From Candidatus Janibacter merdipullorum (GTDB taxonomy: Bacteria > Actinomycetota > Actinomycetes > Actinomycetales > Dermatophilaceae), in contig DXAR01000106.1 of NCBI GenBank assembly GCA_019116945.1, positions 1 through 51,934 on the forward strand: 51,934 nt of DNA. Reading direction: 5' to 3'. Of the stretch, positions 29,485 through 36,831 are shown piece after piece. How positions within the stretch are numbered: the stretch's first letter is position 1; every line of letters begins with the position of its first letter. The notes under the pieces are model-generated. The model was not told the origin of the DNA, searched no databases, and saw nothing but the letters and a program-made list of their open reading frames with translations. A program made the position numbers and the translations under genes.

Positions 29485-30074
29485 CAGGGACGTGGGGCGT
29501 GCACGACCTGCTGGGCGTCGGTGAGTCCCTTGTCGAGGAGCAGCTCCACGGCATCGGCCGCGTCGTCGACGAGGAAGGGCAGCTCCTTGCGCTCGGTGGA
29601 CGAGAAGTCCTTGAGCACGTAGCTCGCCGCGTCCATCCGGCCGGGTGGACGGTCGATCCCCACCCGCACGCGGAGGTAGTCCTTCGTCCCGAAGGAGGCG
29701 GTGATCGAGCGGAGGCCGTTGTGCCCCCCTTCGCCACCGCCGCGCTTGAGGCGCACCTGACCGAAGGGGATGTCCAGCTCGTCGTGGACGACGACGATCC
29801 GCTCCGGCGGGACGGAGAAGAAGGTCGCGATGCCCTTGGTCGGCCCGCCGGAGAGGTTCATGTAGGAGTGCGGGACGGCGAGGATCGCCCGGGTCCCGGG
29901 GGCCGCGCCGAGGCGGACGGAGTCGGCGCTGGCGCCGGCCTTGTGCGCCTTGAGCCGTCCGCCGGTCCGCTCGGCAAGGTGGTCGATGACCATCGCCCCG
30001 ACGTTGTGGCGGTTGCCCGCGTACCTGGGGCCCGGGTTGCCGAGGCCCACGACGAGCCAGGTGTCATCACTCAC
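29484..30074 (-). CDS. pth: Peptidyl-tRNA hydrolase
   Basis: A 196-aa enzyme that recycles peptidyl-tRNA. [20 protein letters not shown] contains catalytic His23 and the neighbouring Asn; [16 protein letters not shown] and [13 protein letters not shown] complete the active site. GTG 30074 is preceded by AGTGGGG. In relatives pth directly follows rplY; here a divergent TPM-less paralogue gene lies between them, so pth needs its own promoter. Confidence 0.96.
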   Translation of the reverse strand: MSDDTWLVVGLGNPGPRYAGNRHNVGAMVIDHLAERTGGRLKAHKAGASADSVRLGAAPGTRAILAVPHSYMNLSGGPTKGIATFFSVPPERIVVVHDELDIPFGQVRLKRGGGEGGHNGLRSITASFGTKDYLRVRVGIDRPPGRMDAASYVLKDFSSTERKELPFLVDDAADAVELLLDKGLTDAQQVVHAPRP

Positions 30075-30224
30075 GGGGCCCCACTCTAGGCAATGACGAA
30101 GGGGGCACACGTCGCCTTCCGCGGTGTCCACAGCCTCGCCCGGTTCGGCGAGCCCCGACGCACGGACCGTGGCACGGTGTCTGCACGCGGTGATGGTCAC
30201 CGCGGGCGCAGAAGGGGGTCATGC

Positions 30225-31592
30225 ATGAGACCGCATCTCCTGGACCGAGGGCGTGCCTGGTGGGCCGGCCTGACCGGTCGCGGCGGCGCCGAGGACCGTG
30301 AGCCCCTCGAGGACCTCCGGCAGCGGGCGGCCACGGCGGTCGTCGGCGTCGACGACGCCGTCCGCGCCTCGCAGGAGGAGCTCGACCTCGCCCGGGCCCA
30401 GATCGGCACGGCGCGGGCCCAGCGGTTCGTCGACGCCCTCGACTCGGCACGTGCCCTCGCGGCCGAGGCCTTCGCGCTGCACCGCCGTGCCGGAGACCTG
30501 CAGCAGACCGCGGACGGCAGCGAGGACGAGCGTACGGCGCTGACCCGGGTCATCGACCTCACCCGGCGGGCAGACCGGGTCCTCGAGGACGAGGCGGCCG
30601 CCTTCGCCCGCCTGCGCGACCTTCGCTCGAAGGTGCCCGAGATGCTCGAGGAGCTCGCGAGCCGCGCCGACGAGATCGCCGGGGCGGTCCCCGCCGCGGA
30701 GCGACTCCTCGCGGACCTGCGGGCCGAGCACGCCGACACCGACCTCACCTCGATCACGCAGGCACTCCCCCGCGCCACCGGCCTCGTCGAGGCCGCGCGC
30801 CAGCTCGTCGCCTCCGGCCGGGGGCACCTCGACCGCGGCGACCGCGCAGCGGCGGTCTCCTCGGCCCGCGCCGCCGAGGACGCACTGGGGCAGGCCAGCG
30901 ACGAGCTGCGCGAGGTCGCGCAGGCGCGTGAGGCGCTCGCCACGGCGGACGAGGACGTCCAGCAGGCGCTCACCTCGATCCATGCCGACCTCAATGACGT
31001 CCGCCGCTTCCGCGCGGACGACCCGGCGACCACGGCTGCTGTGGAGCGGGCGACCCCGGTCATCGCCGCCGCCACGGCAGCGCGCCGGGATGGAGGTGAC
31101 CTGCTCGCGGCCCTGGCCGAGCTCGACGTCGCCGAACGCGACATCGACGAGGCGCTCGCCACGTACCGCGAGGCGGACGCGGATCGTCAGCGGGCGCAGG
31201 TGCGGCAGGAGCGACGCCTGCGCAACACGGAGGTCCTCGTCGAGGGGGTCGACCGCAGGGCCACCCGGCTCCGTGGGGGCGTCGACGCCCGGACCCGCGG
31301 CCGACTCGCCGAGGCGACCCGTCTCCTCGAGGAGGCGCGCGCCGCCCTTCCCCGGGACCTCGACGCCGCGAGCGCCCTCATCGACCGGGCCGTCACCGCG
31401 GCGACGTCCGCCCAGGAGGAGCTGGACGACGTCGCGCGCAGCACGACCCCACTGGATGGTGACGTCAACGGCATCGAGGACGTCACCCTGCTCGATCTCG
31501 CCCTCGGCGGGATCCTCGCCCTCGGCGGCGACTCCCGCGGTGGCGGCTGGGGCGGGTCATCGGGCGGGTTCGGCGGGGGCGGACGCTTCTGA
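30225..31592 (+). CDS. TPM-less paralogue: cytoplasmic coiled coil with Gly-rich tail
   Basis: A 455-aa protein that aligns by eye with the cytoplasmic part of the TPM protein at 26592: similar AVVGVDDAVRASQEELDLARAQ, SSARAAEDALGQA, and a C terminus GGGWGGSSGGFGGGGRF nearly identical to the paralogue tail. It lacks a signal peptide, TPM domain and membrane helix. ATG 30225 has GAAGGGGG seven bases upstream. It is probably a soluble partner of the membrane paralogue or of PspA. It sits between pth and rplY in the opposite orientation, breaking the usual rplY-pth order. Confidence 0.85.
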   Translation: MRPHLLDRGRAWWAGLTGRGGAEDREPLEDLRQRAATAVVGVDDAVRASQEELDLARAQIGTARAQRFVDALDSARALAAEAFALHRRAGDLQQTADGSEDERTALTRVIDLTRRADRVLEDEAAAFARLRDLRSKVPEMLEELASRADEIAGAVPAAERLLADLRAEHADTDLTSITQALPRATGLVEAARQLVASGRGHLDRGDRAAAVSSARAAEDALGQASDELREVAQAREALATADEDVQQALTSIHADLNDVRRFRADDPATTAAVERATPVIAAATAARRDGGDLLAALAELDVAERDIDEALATYREADADRQRAQVRQERRLRNTEVLVEGVDRRATRLRGGVDARTRGRLAEATRLLEEARAALPRDLDAASALIDRAVTAATSAQEELDDVARSTTPLDGDVNGIEDVTLLDLALGGILALGGDSRGGGWGGSSGGFGGGGRF

Positions 31593-31601
31593 CCGCAGCA
31601 G

Positions 31602-31646
31602 GACGAAGGGGCGGTACCTCCGTGGTGGAGGTACCGCCCCTTCGTC
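31602..31646. terminator. Strong hairpin terminator built on paired CGAAGGGG words
   Basis: GACGAAGGGGCGGTACCTCC pairs perfectly over 20 bases with GGAGGTACCGCCCCTTCGTC around the loop GTGGT. It lies between the convergent TPM-less paralogue and rplY genes. As at 5757, the base of the stem is an inverted pair of the over-represented word. Confidence 0.88.
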
Positions 31647-31661
31647 GGTGGTGCGTTCGGG

Positions 31662-32339
31662 TCACTCCTCCTCGGAGGACTCCTCGCCACCCTCGGCCTC
31701 GGCGGGGGCCTCGGCGGCCTCCTCCTCGGACTCGTCGTGCTCGATGCCGGCCTCGGCCTCGGCCTCGGCGAGCTCGCTCTCCAGCTCCTCCGCGGAGATC
31801 TGCTGGGTGATGTTGACGACGAGCAGCTCCGGGTCGGACGCGAGGGTCGCGCCGGCGGGCATCTCGACCTGGCCGGCGAGGATCTGGGTACCGACCTCGA
31901 GGCCCTCGACGGAGACGACGAGGCCCTCGGGCAGGTTGGTGACGTCCGCCTCGATCTCGAGGGTCGCGTTGTCGACGGTGACGACGGTCTCGGGGGCGGC
32001 ATCGCCCTCGACGTGGACCGGGACCTCGACGACGACCTTCTCGCCGCGCTTGACCATGACGAGATCGACGTGCTCGATGATCGGCTTGATCGGGTCGCGC
32101 TGGACGTCCTTGGCGAGCGCCAGCTGGTCCTTCTCGCCCTCGACGGCGATGGTCAGCAGGGCGTTGGGGTTCTTCAGCGCCTGGAAGGTGTCGTGGAAGG
32201 GCAGCGCCAGGTGGGTCGGGGCCTCACCGTGGCCGTAGAGGACGGCCGGGACCTTGTCGGCGCGGCGCAGCTTGCGGGCCGCACCCTTGCCGAACTCGGT
32301 GCGCTTGTCGGACACGAGGCGGATCTCGTCGCTGGACAT
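31662..32339 (-). CDS. rplY: 50S ribosomal protein L25/general stress protein Ctc
   Basis: A 225-aa long-form L25. The N-terminal 5S rRNA-binding domain includes FGKGAARKLRRADKVPAVLYGHG and QRDPIKPIIEHVDLVMVKRGEKV. The TL5 C-terminal beta domain (about 100-185) includes NLPEGLVVSVEGLEVGTQI. An acidic tail of Glu/Ala repeats (residues 185-225) follows. ATG 32339 has AAGGAG nine bases upstream. The leader of about 180 bases (32340-32525) holds no recognised riboswitch. Confidence 0.96.
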   Translation of the reverse strand: MSSDEIRLVSDKRTEFGKGAARKLRRADKVPAVLYGHGEAPTHLALPFHDTFQALKNPNALLTIAVEGEKDQLALAKDVQRDPIKPIIEHVDLVMVKRGEKVVVEVPVHVEGDAAPETVVTVDNATLEIEADVTNLPEGLVVSVEGLEVGTQILAGQVEMPAGATLASDPELLVVNITQQISAEELESELAEAEAEAGIEHDESEEEAAEAPAEAEGGEESSEEE

Positions 32340-32522
32340 GTGGTCGTGCTCCTTGTCGTGGGGTGTGCCCGCGGAGGAGCGGGCGAGTCTGACGGCGGTG
32401 GCCTCGACGCGGGACGCGGCGCGGACGGGAGTGTCGACGCGCGGGCGTGGGCCCACGGGGCGGCACCGCGTCGATCACGGAGGCTGCGACCGTGCAGCGT
32501 CCCTCGCCGAGGCAACCCGTCG

Positions 32523-32528
32523 ATACTA
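32523..32528 (-). promoter_or_regulatory. Possible -10 element (TAGTAT) for rplY
   Basis: Minus-strand TAGTAT lies at the end of the EamA gene, which would give rplY an untranslated leader of about 175 bases. A nearer CAGACT close to 32383 is an alternative. Confidence 0.3.
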
Positions 32529-33557
32529 GTGGACCTCTTCGGGGGTGCCAAACTCCGCGAGGACCGCTCCGTCGACGTCGTCGGCGGGCAGGGGCGGACC
32601 GGCCGACCCCTCCCCTTCGCCGAGCTTGACCGCGACGACCCCGGCGAGGATCGCCAGGCCACCGAAGAGCTGGATCGGGGACATCGCCTCGCCGACGAGG
32701 ACCCAGGCGAAGGCGATCGCGAGCAGGACCTCGCTCAGCCCGACGAAGGAGGCGATCGTCCCGCCGAGCAGCCGGGCGGCGGCGATGCCCGTCGCGTAGG
32801 CGATGGCACCGGCGACGAGGGCCAGCTCGAGCACCGCGGCCCACCACGGCAGCGGCGACCCGCCCATCGTGACGTCGGCGGTCGAGGCCGACCACGGGAG
32901 CAGCCCGGTCACGGTCGCGAGGACGAGGCTCACTGCCCCGACGGTCAGCCCGCCCCCGGCCAGGGCGATGGGCGGCAGCGAGTCCTCGGTCTCGTGGGCC
33001 GCGACGAGGAAGAAGACGACGAGACCGATGGCGGCGAGCAGGCCCCAGAGGATGCCGAGGAGGTCGATCTCCGCCCCGGAGGTGACGTCGAGGACGAGGA
33101 CGAGCCCCACGACCGCGGAGACCACGCCCAGGGAGGTCAGCACGGTCGGGCGGCGGCCGTGCCGGGCCCACATCCAACCCACGATGAGCACGGGCGCGAG
33201 GTACTCGAGGAGCAGGGCCACCCCGACGGAGAGGCGCTCGACGGCCATGAAGTAGGCGAACTGGCAGGTGGCGACGGCGAGCAGACCGTAGGCGAGGATC
33301 GGCACGACATTGCTGCGCACGAGGTGCCACCGGCCGCGCATGGCGATGGCCGTCGGGAGGGCGAGGAGGAGGGCGGCCCCGAGGATCCGGAGGGTGACGA
33401 CGGCGCCCGGGCTCCAGCCCTCGGCCATGAGCGCGCTGCCGAAGGTGCCGGACGAGCCGAAGGAGGCCGCGGAGAGGAGGGCGATCCCCAGGCCGAGGAC
33501 GAAGGGGGTCGGCCGGCTCCCGGGGGCCTCGATCGCCACGAGCGCTCCTTGCATCAT
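32526..33557 (-). CDS. EamA/DMT family transporter
   Basis: A 343-aa membrane protein with about ten helices and the duplicated EamA fold: SAASFGSSGTFGSALMAEGWSPGAVVTLRILGAAL in the first repeat, IASFVGLSEVLLAIAFAWVLVGEAMS in the second. Relatives export amino acids or metabolites; the substrate is not predictable. Two adjacent ATG codons (33557, 33554) are both possible starts. It diverges from the CGNR regulator gene with a 55-base spacer carrying an inverted repeat, so the CGNR protein may control it. Confidence 0.92.
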   Translation of the reverse strand: MMQGALVAIEAPGSRPTPFVLGLGIALLSAASFGSSGTFGSALMAEGWSPGAVVTLRILGAALLLALPTAIAMRGRWHLVRSNVVPILAYGLLAVATCQFAYFMAVERLSVGVALLLEYLAPVLIVGWMWARHGRRPTVLTSLGVVSAVVGLVLVLDVTSGAEIDLLGILWGLLAAIGLVVFFLVAAHETEDSLPPIALAGGGLTVGAVSLVLATVTGLLPWSASTADVTMGGSPLPWWAAVLELALVAGAIAYATGIAAARLLGGTIASFVGLSEVLLAIAFAWVLVGEAMSPIQLFGGLAILAGVVAVKLGEGEGSAGPPLPADDVDGAVLAEFGTPEEVH

Positions 33558-33582
33558 GAGTCACGTAGGGTGTTGCTCATGA
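33554..33582. promoter_or_regulatory. Inverted repeat between the EamA and CGNR genes
   Basis: TCATGAG and CTCATGA, seven-base arms separated by 15 bases, lie in the divergent promoter region. It is a candidate operator for the adjacent CGNR regulator. The arms are short, and the left arm lies inside the first codons of the EamA gene. Confidence 0.25.
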
Positions 33583-33612
33583 CGCTAACCGTCGACGCCG
33601 TCAGGAGTCAAC

Positions 33613-34155
33613 GTGGTCTTCACCCATGACACGGAGGTCTCCCTGCGCACGGCCGCAGCGCTCGTCAACACCGCGCCCGGCGACGGCGGCGACATGCTGT
33701 CGAGCAGCGACGCCCTACGGGAGTTCTACGTCGAGTGGGAGTGGACGGGCCGCTTCGACGGGGACGCCACGGAGCTGGAGCAGGCACGGGCCCTGCGCCC
33801 GCGGCTGCGCGCCCTGTGGCTGGCCGGGGACGAGCACGCCACGGCCGAGATCGTCAACGAGCTGCTCCGGGACGGGGAGGCCCTCCCCCAGCTCGTCGAG
33901 CACGACGACGTCGGGTGGCACATCCACGCGACCGGCGACGACGCCCCCTTCGCCCGGCGGATCCAGGTCGAGGTCGCCATGGCCGTCCTCGACCTCATCC
34001 GCGCCGGCGACCTGTCGCGACTGCGGGTGTGCGCCGCCGACGACTGCGATGCCGTCCTCGTCGACCTCTCCCGCAACCGGAGCAAGCGCTACTGCGACGG
34101 GGGCTGCGGCAACAGGGTCGCCGCCGCGGCCTACCGGGCCCGGCAGGCCGACTGA
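33613..34155 (+). CDS. CGNR zinc-finger/ABATE domain regulator
   Basis: A 180-aa protein with an N-terminal helical ABATE domain (residues 1-130) and a C-terminal CGNR zinc finger: Cys pair in VCAADDCDAVLVDLSRNRSK, then RYCDGGCGNRVAAAAYRAR. Such proteins are presumed stress-responsive transcription factors. GTG 33613 has AGGAG five bases upstream. It is divergent from the EamA transporter, a classic regulator-exporter pairing. Confidence 0.92.
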   Translation: MVFTHDTEVSLRTAAALVNTAPGDGGDMLSSSDALREFYVEWEWTGRFDGDATELEQARALRPRLRALWLAGDEHATAEIVNELLRDGEALPQLVEHDDVGWHIHATGDDAPFARRIQVEVAMAVLDLIRAGDLSRLRVCAADDCDAVLVDLSRNRSKRYCDGGCGNRVAAAAYRARQAD

Positions 34156-34167
34156 CCCGGGGCGGAG

Positions 34168-34265
34168 GACGAGGTGGGCTCCGCGCGAATCAAGCCGACG
34201 TCGAGCACGACCAGGCGACCGGACGACGAGGAGGACCGTCGGCCCAGCGCGGAGTCCACCTCGTC
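34168..34265. repeat. Long inverted repeat between convergent CGNR and prs genes
   Basis: Arms of 19 bases (34168-34186 and 34247-34265; 18 of 19 pair) enclose a 60-base spacer that holds a second pair, GCCGACG/CGTCGGC (34194-34200, 34237-34243). The two nested stems could form a long hairpin in RNA. It may act as a bidirectional terminator, or be an unrecognised small element. It fills most of the 127-base gap. Confidence 0.55.
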
Positions 34266-34282
34266 TGCCGGCTGCCCCCGGA

Positions 34283-35254
34283 CTAGTTGAAGAGGCTGGT
34301 GACCGACCCGTCCTCGAAGACCGCGCGGATCGCGCTCGAGATGAGCGGGGCGATGGGGAGGACGGTGAGGCAGCCGAAGCGCTGCTCGTCGGTGAGCGGG
34401 AGGCTGTCGGTGACGATGATCTCCTCCGCCGCGCAGGCATCCATGCGCTCGACGGCCGGGCCAGAGAAGATCGCGTGCGTCGCGGCGATGATGACGCCGG
34501 CGGCGCCGTCGGCCATGAGTGCGTCGGCGGCCTTGGTGATCGTGCCAGCGGTGTCGATCATGTCGTCGACGAGGACGCACCAGCGGCCCTCGACCTCACC
34601 GACGACACGGTTGGCGACCATCTCGTTGGGCCGGTCGATGTCGCGGGTCTTGTGGATGAAGGCCAGCGGCACGCCACCGAGCTGGCGGGACCACTGCTCG
34701 GCGACCTTGATCCGGCCCGCGTCCGGGGAGACGACGGCGAGCTTGCGGTCGCCGTACTTCTCCCGGACGTAGTCGGCGAGGATCGGCCGGGCCATGAGGT
34801 GGTCGACCGGACCGTCGAAGAAGCCCTGGATCTGGTCGGTGTGCAGGTCGACGGTGATGAGCCGGTCGGCACCGGCGGTCTTGAACATGTCGGCGACGAG
34901 ACGGGCGGAGATCGGCTCGCGACCGCGGTGCTTCTTGTCCTGGCGGGCGTAGCCGTAGAAGGGCATGACCGCGGTGATCCGCTTGGCGCTGGCGCGCTTC
35001 AGCGCGTCGACCATGAGCAGCTGCTCCATGATCGCCTCGTTGATCGGCGTGGAATGGCTCTGGAGGACGAAGGCATCGCACCCGCGCACCGACTCCTCGT
35101 AGCGCACGTAGATCTCGCCGTTGGCGAACTCGTAGGCGCTCGAGGGGACGAGGTCCGTGCCGAGCTCCTTCGTCACCGCGACGGCGAGATCGGGGTGGGT
35201 GCGTCCGGTGAAGACCATGAGGTTCTTCTCGGGAGTCCTGTGGATGCCGGTCAC
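34283..35254 (-). CDS. prs: Ribose-phosphate pyrophosphokinase
   Basis: A 323-aa PRPP synthase. It carries MPFYGYARQDKKHRGREPIS (ATP flap), VDLHTDQIQGFFDGPVDHL (signature Asp-x-His) and CVLVDDMIDTAGTI (ribose-5-phosphate loop). It makes PRPP for nucleotides, His, Trp and NAD. GTG 35254 overlaps the glmU stop as GTGA. The conserved glmU-prs pair supplies activated precursors. The stop is TAG. Confidence 0.97.
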   Translation of the reverse strand: MTGIHRTPEKNLMVFTGRTHPDLAVAVTKELGTDLVPSSAYEFANGEIYVRYEESVRGCDAFVLQSHSTPINEAIMEQLLMVDALKRASAKRITAVMPFYGYARQDKKHRGREPISARLVADMFKTAGADRLITVDLHTDQIQGFFDGPVDHLMARPILADYVREKYGDRKLAVVSPDAGRIKVAEQWSRQLGGVPLAFIHKTRDIDRPNEMVANRVVGEVEGRWCVLVDDMIDTAGTITKAADALMADGAAGVIIAATHAIFSGPAVERMDACAAEEIIVTDSLPLTDEQRFGCLTVLPIAPLISSAIRAVFEDGSVTSLFN

Positions 35255-36735
35255 TGGGTGTCCTCGCTGCTCTCGTGGGTGGTGCCTGACGAAGGGAGTT
35301 CCGCCGCCTCGGCAGCAGCCGCCGCCGTGGGGGTGCCGGGGTACCGCTTGGCCACCCAGCCGTCGATGTTGCGCTGGCGCCCGCGGGCGACGCCGAGCTG
35401 GCCCGGCCCGACGGCGTCGGTGACGGTCGAGCCGGCGGCGACATAGGCCCCGTCGGCGATCTCGACGGGGGCGACGAGCACGGACCCGGAGCCGACGAAG
35501 GAGTGGCGCCCGACGATGGTCCGGTACTTGGTGACCCCGTCGTAGTTGGCGAAGATCGTCCCGGCGCCGATGTTGACGCCGTCCTTGATCTCCGCATCGC
35601 CCGCGTAGGTCAGGTGGGGCACCTTGGCGCCCTCGCCGATCGTCGTGTTCTTCGTCTCGACGAAGCCGCCGATCTTCCCCTTCGCGCCGAGCCGGGTGCC
35701 GGGGCGCAGGTAGGAGTAGGGGCCGACAGTGGCGCCGGCGCCGACGACGGCGAGGTTGCCCTCCGACCGCTTGACCTCCGCGCCGTCGCCGACCTCGCAG
35801 TCGGTGAGGGTGACATCGGGCCCGATCCTCGCCTCGGCGCCGATGCTCGTCGCGCCGAGGAGCTGGGTGCCGGGGAGGACCGTCGTGTCGGTGCCGATGC
35901 TCACGTCGACGTCGATCCACGTCGTGTCCGGGTCGACGATCGTCACCCCGGCGCGCATGTGCCGCTCGCAGGTGCGGCGGTTGAGCTCCTTGCCGAGCTG
36001 GGCGAGCTGGACGCGGTCGTTGACGCCCTCGGTCTGCATGCGGTCGTCGAGGACGTGCGCCGCGACGGTGCCCCCGGCGGCCCGGGCGAGCTGGAGCACG
36101 TCGGTGAGGTACTTCTCGCCCTGGGCGTTGTCGGTGGTGACATGGGCCAGCTCGCGTCGGAGGACCGCGGCGTCGAAGGCGTAGATGCCGGAGTTGATCT
36201 CGCGGATCTCCCGCTCGGCCTCGGTGGCGTCCTTGAACTCGACGATCCGCTCGACCGTGCCGTCGGCACCGCGGACGATGCGGCCGTAGGACTTGGCGTC
36301 GTCGAGGACCGAGGTGATGACGGTGACGGCGGCGCTCGCGGCGACGTGCGCCCGGGTGAGCTCGCTGAGCGTCTCCGCGGAGAGCAGCGGGACGTCGCCC
36401 ATGGTCACGATGACCGTGCCGGTGAGGTCATCCGGCAGCGCGGTCAGGCCGCACTCGACGGCGCGGCCGGTGCCCTTGACCTCGTCCTGGTCGGCGATCC
36501 GGCAGGTCCGCTCGGCCGTGCCGTTGAACTCCTCGACGAATCGGGCGACCCGCTCCCGCTGATGGCGGATGACGACGACCGTCTCCGCCGCACCCGCACC
36601 GGAGGCCGCGCGCATCGCGTGACCGAGAAGGGGCGCCCCACCGATGGGGTGGAGGACCTTGGGGAGGGTCGACTTCATCCGGGTGCCCTCGCCCGCGGCG
36701 AGGATGATGACTGCATCGGGACGGACGTCGTTCAC
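35251..36735 (-). CDS. glmU: Bifunctional GlmU (UDP-GlcNAc synthesis)
   Basis: A 494-aa enzyme. The N-terminal uridyltransferase has LAAGEGTRMKSTLPKVLHPIGG and MGDVPLLSAETLSELTRAH. The C-terminal left-handed beta helix of hexapeptide repeats contains GEGAKVPHLTYAGDAEIKDG with the acetyl-transfer His. It acetylates glucosamine-1-phosphate and joins it to UTP. The last about 30 residues are a disordered extension, as in mycobacteria. GTG 36735 has GGAG upstream. The GlcNAc catabolic island begins about 100 bases away. Confidence 0.97.
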   Translation of the reverse strand: MNDVRPDAVIILAAGEGTRMKSTLPKVLHPIGGAPLLGHAMRAASGAGAAETVVVIRHQRERVARFVEEFNGTAERTCRIADQDEVKGTGRAVECGLTALPDDLTGTVIVTMGDVPLLSAETLSELTRAHVAASAAVTVITSVLDDAKSYGRIVRGADGTVERIVEFKDATEAEREIREINSGIYAFDAAVLRRELAHVTTDNAQGEKYLTDVLQLARAAGGTVAAHVLDDRMQTEGVNDRVQLAQLGKELNRRTCERHMRAGVTIVDPDTTWIDVDVSIGTDTTVLPGTQLLGATSIGAEARIGPDVTLTDCEVGDGAEVKRSEGNLAVVGAGATVGPYSYLRPGTRLGAKGKIGGFVETKNTTIGEGAKVPHLTYAGDAEIKDGVNIGAGTIFANYDGVTKYRTIVGRHSFVGSGSVLVAPVEIADGAYVAAGSTVTDAVGPGQLGVARGRQRNIDGWVAKRYPGTPTAAAAAEAAELPSSGTTHESSEDTQ

Positions 36736-36788
36736 GCGATGTACTCCGGGGGCTCGGGGGCGCGGCCCGCCGTCTGGGCCGCCTCGTC

Positions 36789-36794
36789 ACTGTA
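36789..36794 (-). promoter_or_regulatory. Possible -10 element (TACAGT) of glmU
   Basis: Minus-strand TACAGT fits TANNNT and lies about 54 bases before the glmU GTG, in the 96-base gap after ptsI. Confidence 0.35.
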
Positions 36795-36831
36795 GCGGCC
36801 GATCGTCGATCCCCTCGACCCGGTGGCCTCC

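Noticed and set aside
30075-30224. Mobile-element boundary explaining the TPM-less paralogue between pth and rplY
   Set aside because: No terminal repeats, target-site duplication, transposase or shift in base composition was seen on either side.
32340-32525. Riboswitch or ribosomal-protein leader ahead of rplY
   Set aside because: I found only a short palindrome (CGTGGGCCCACG) and no recognisable aptamer or rRNA-mimicking structure.
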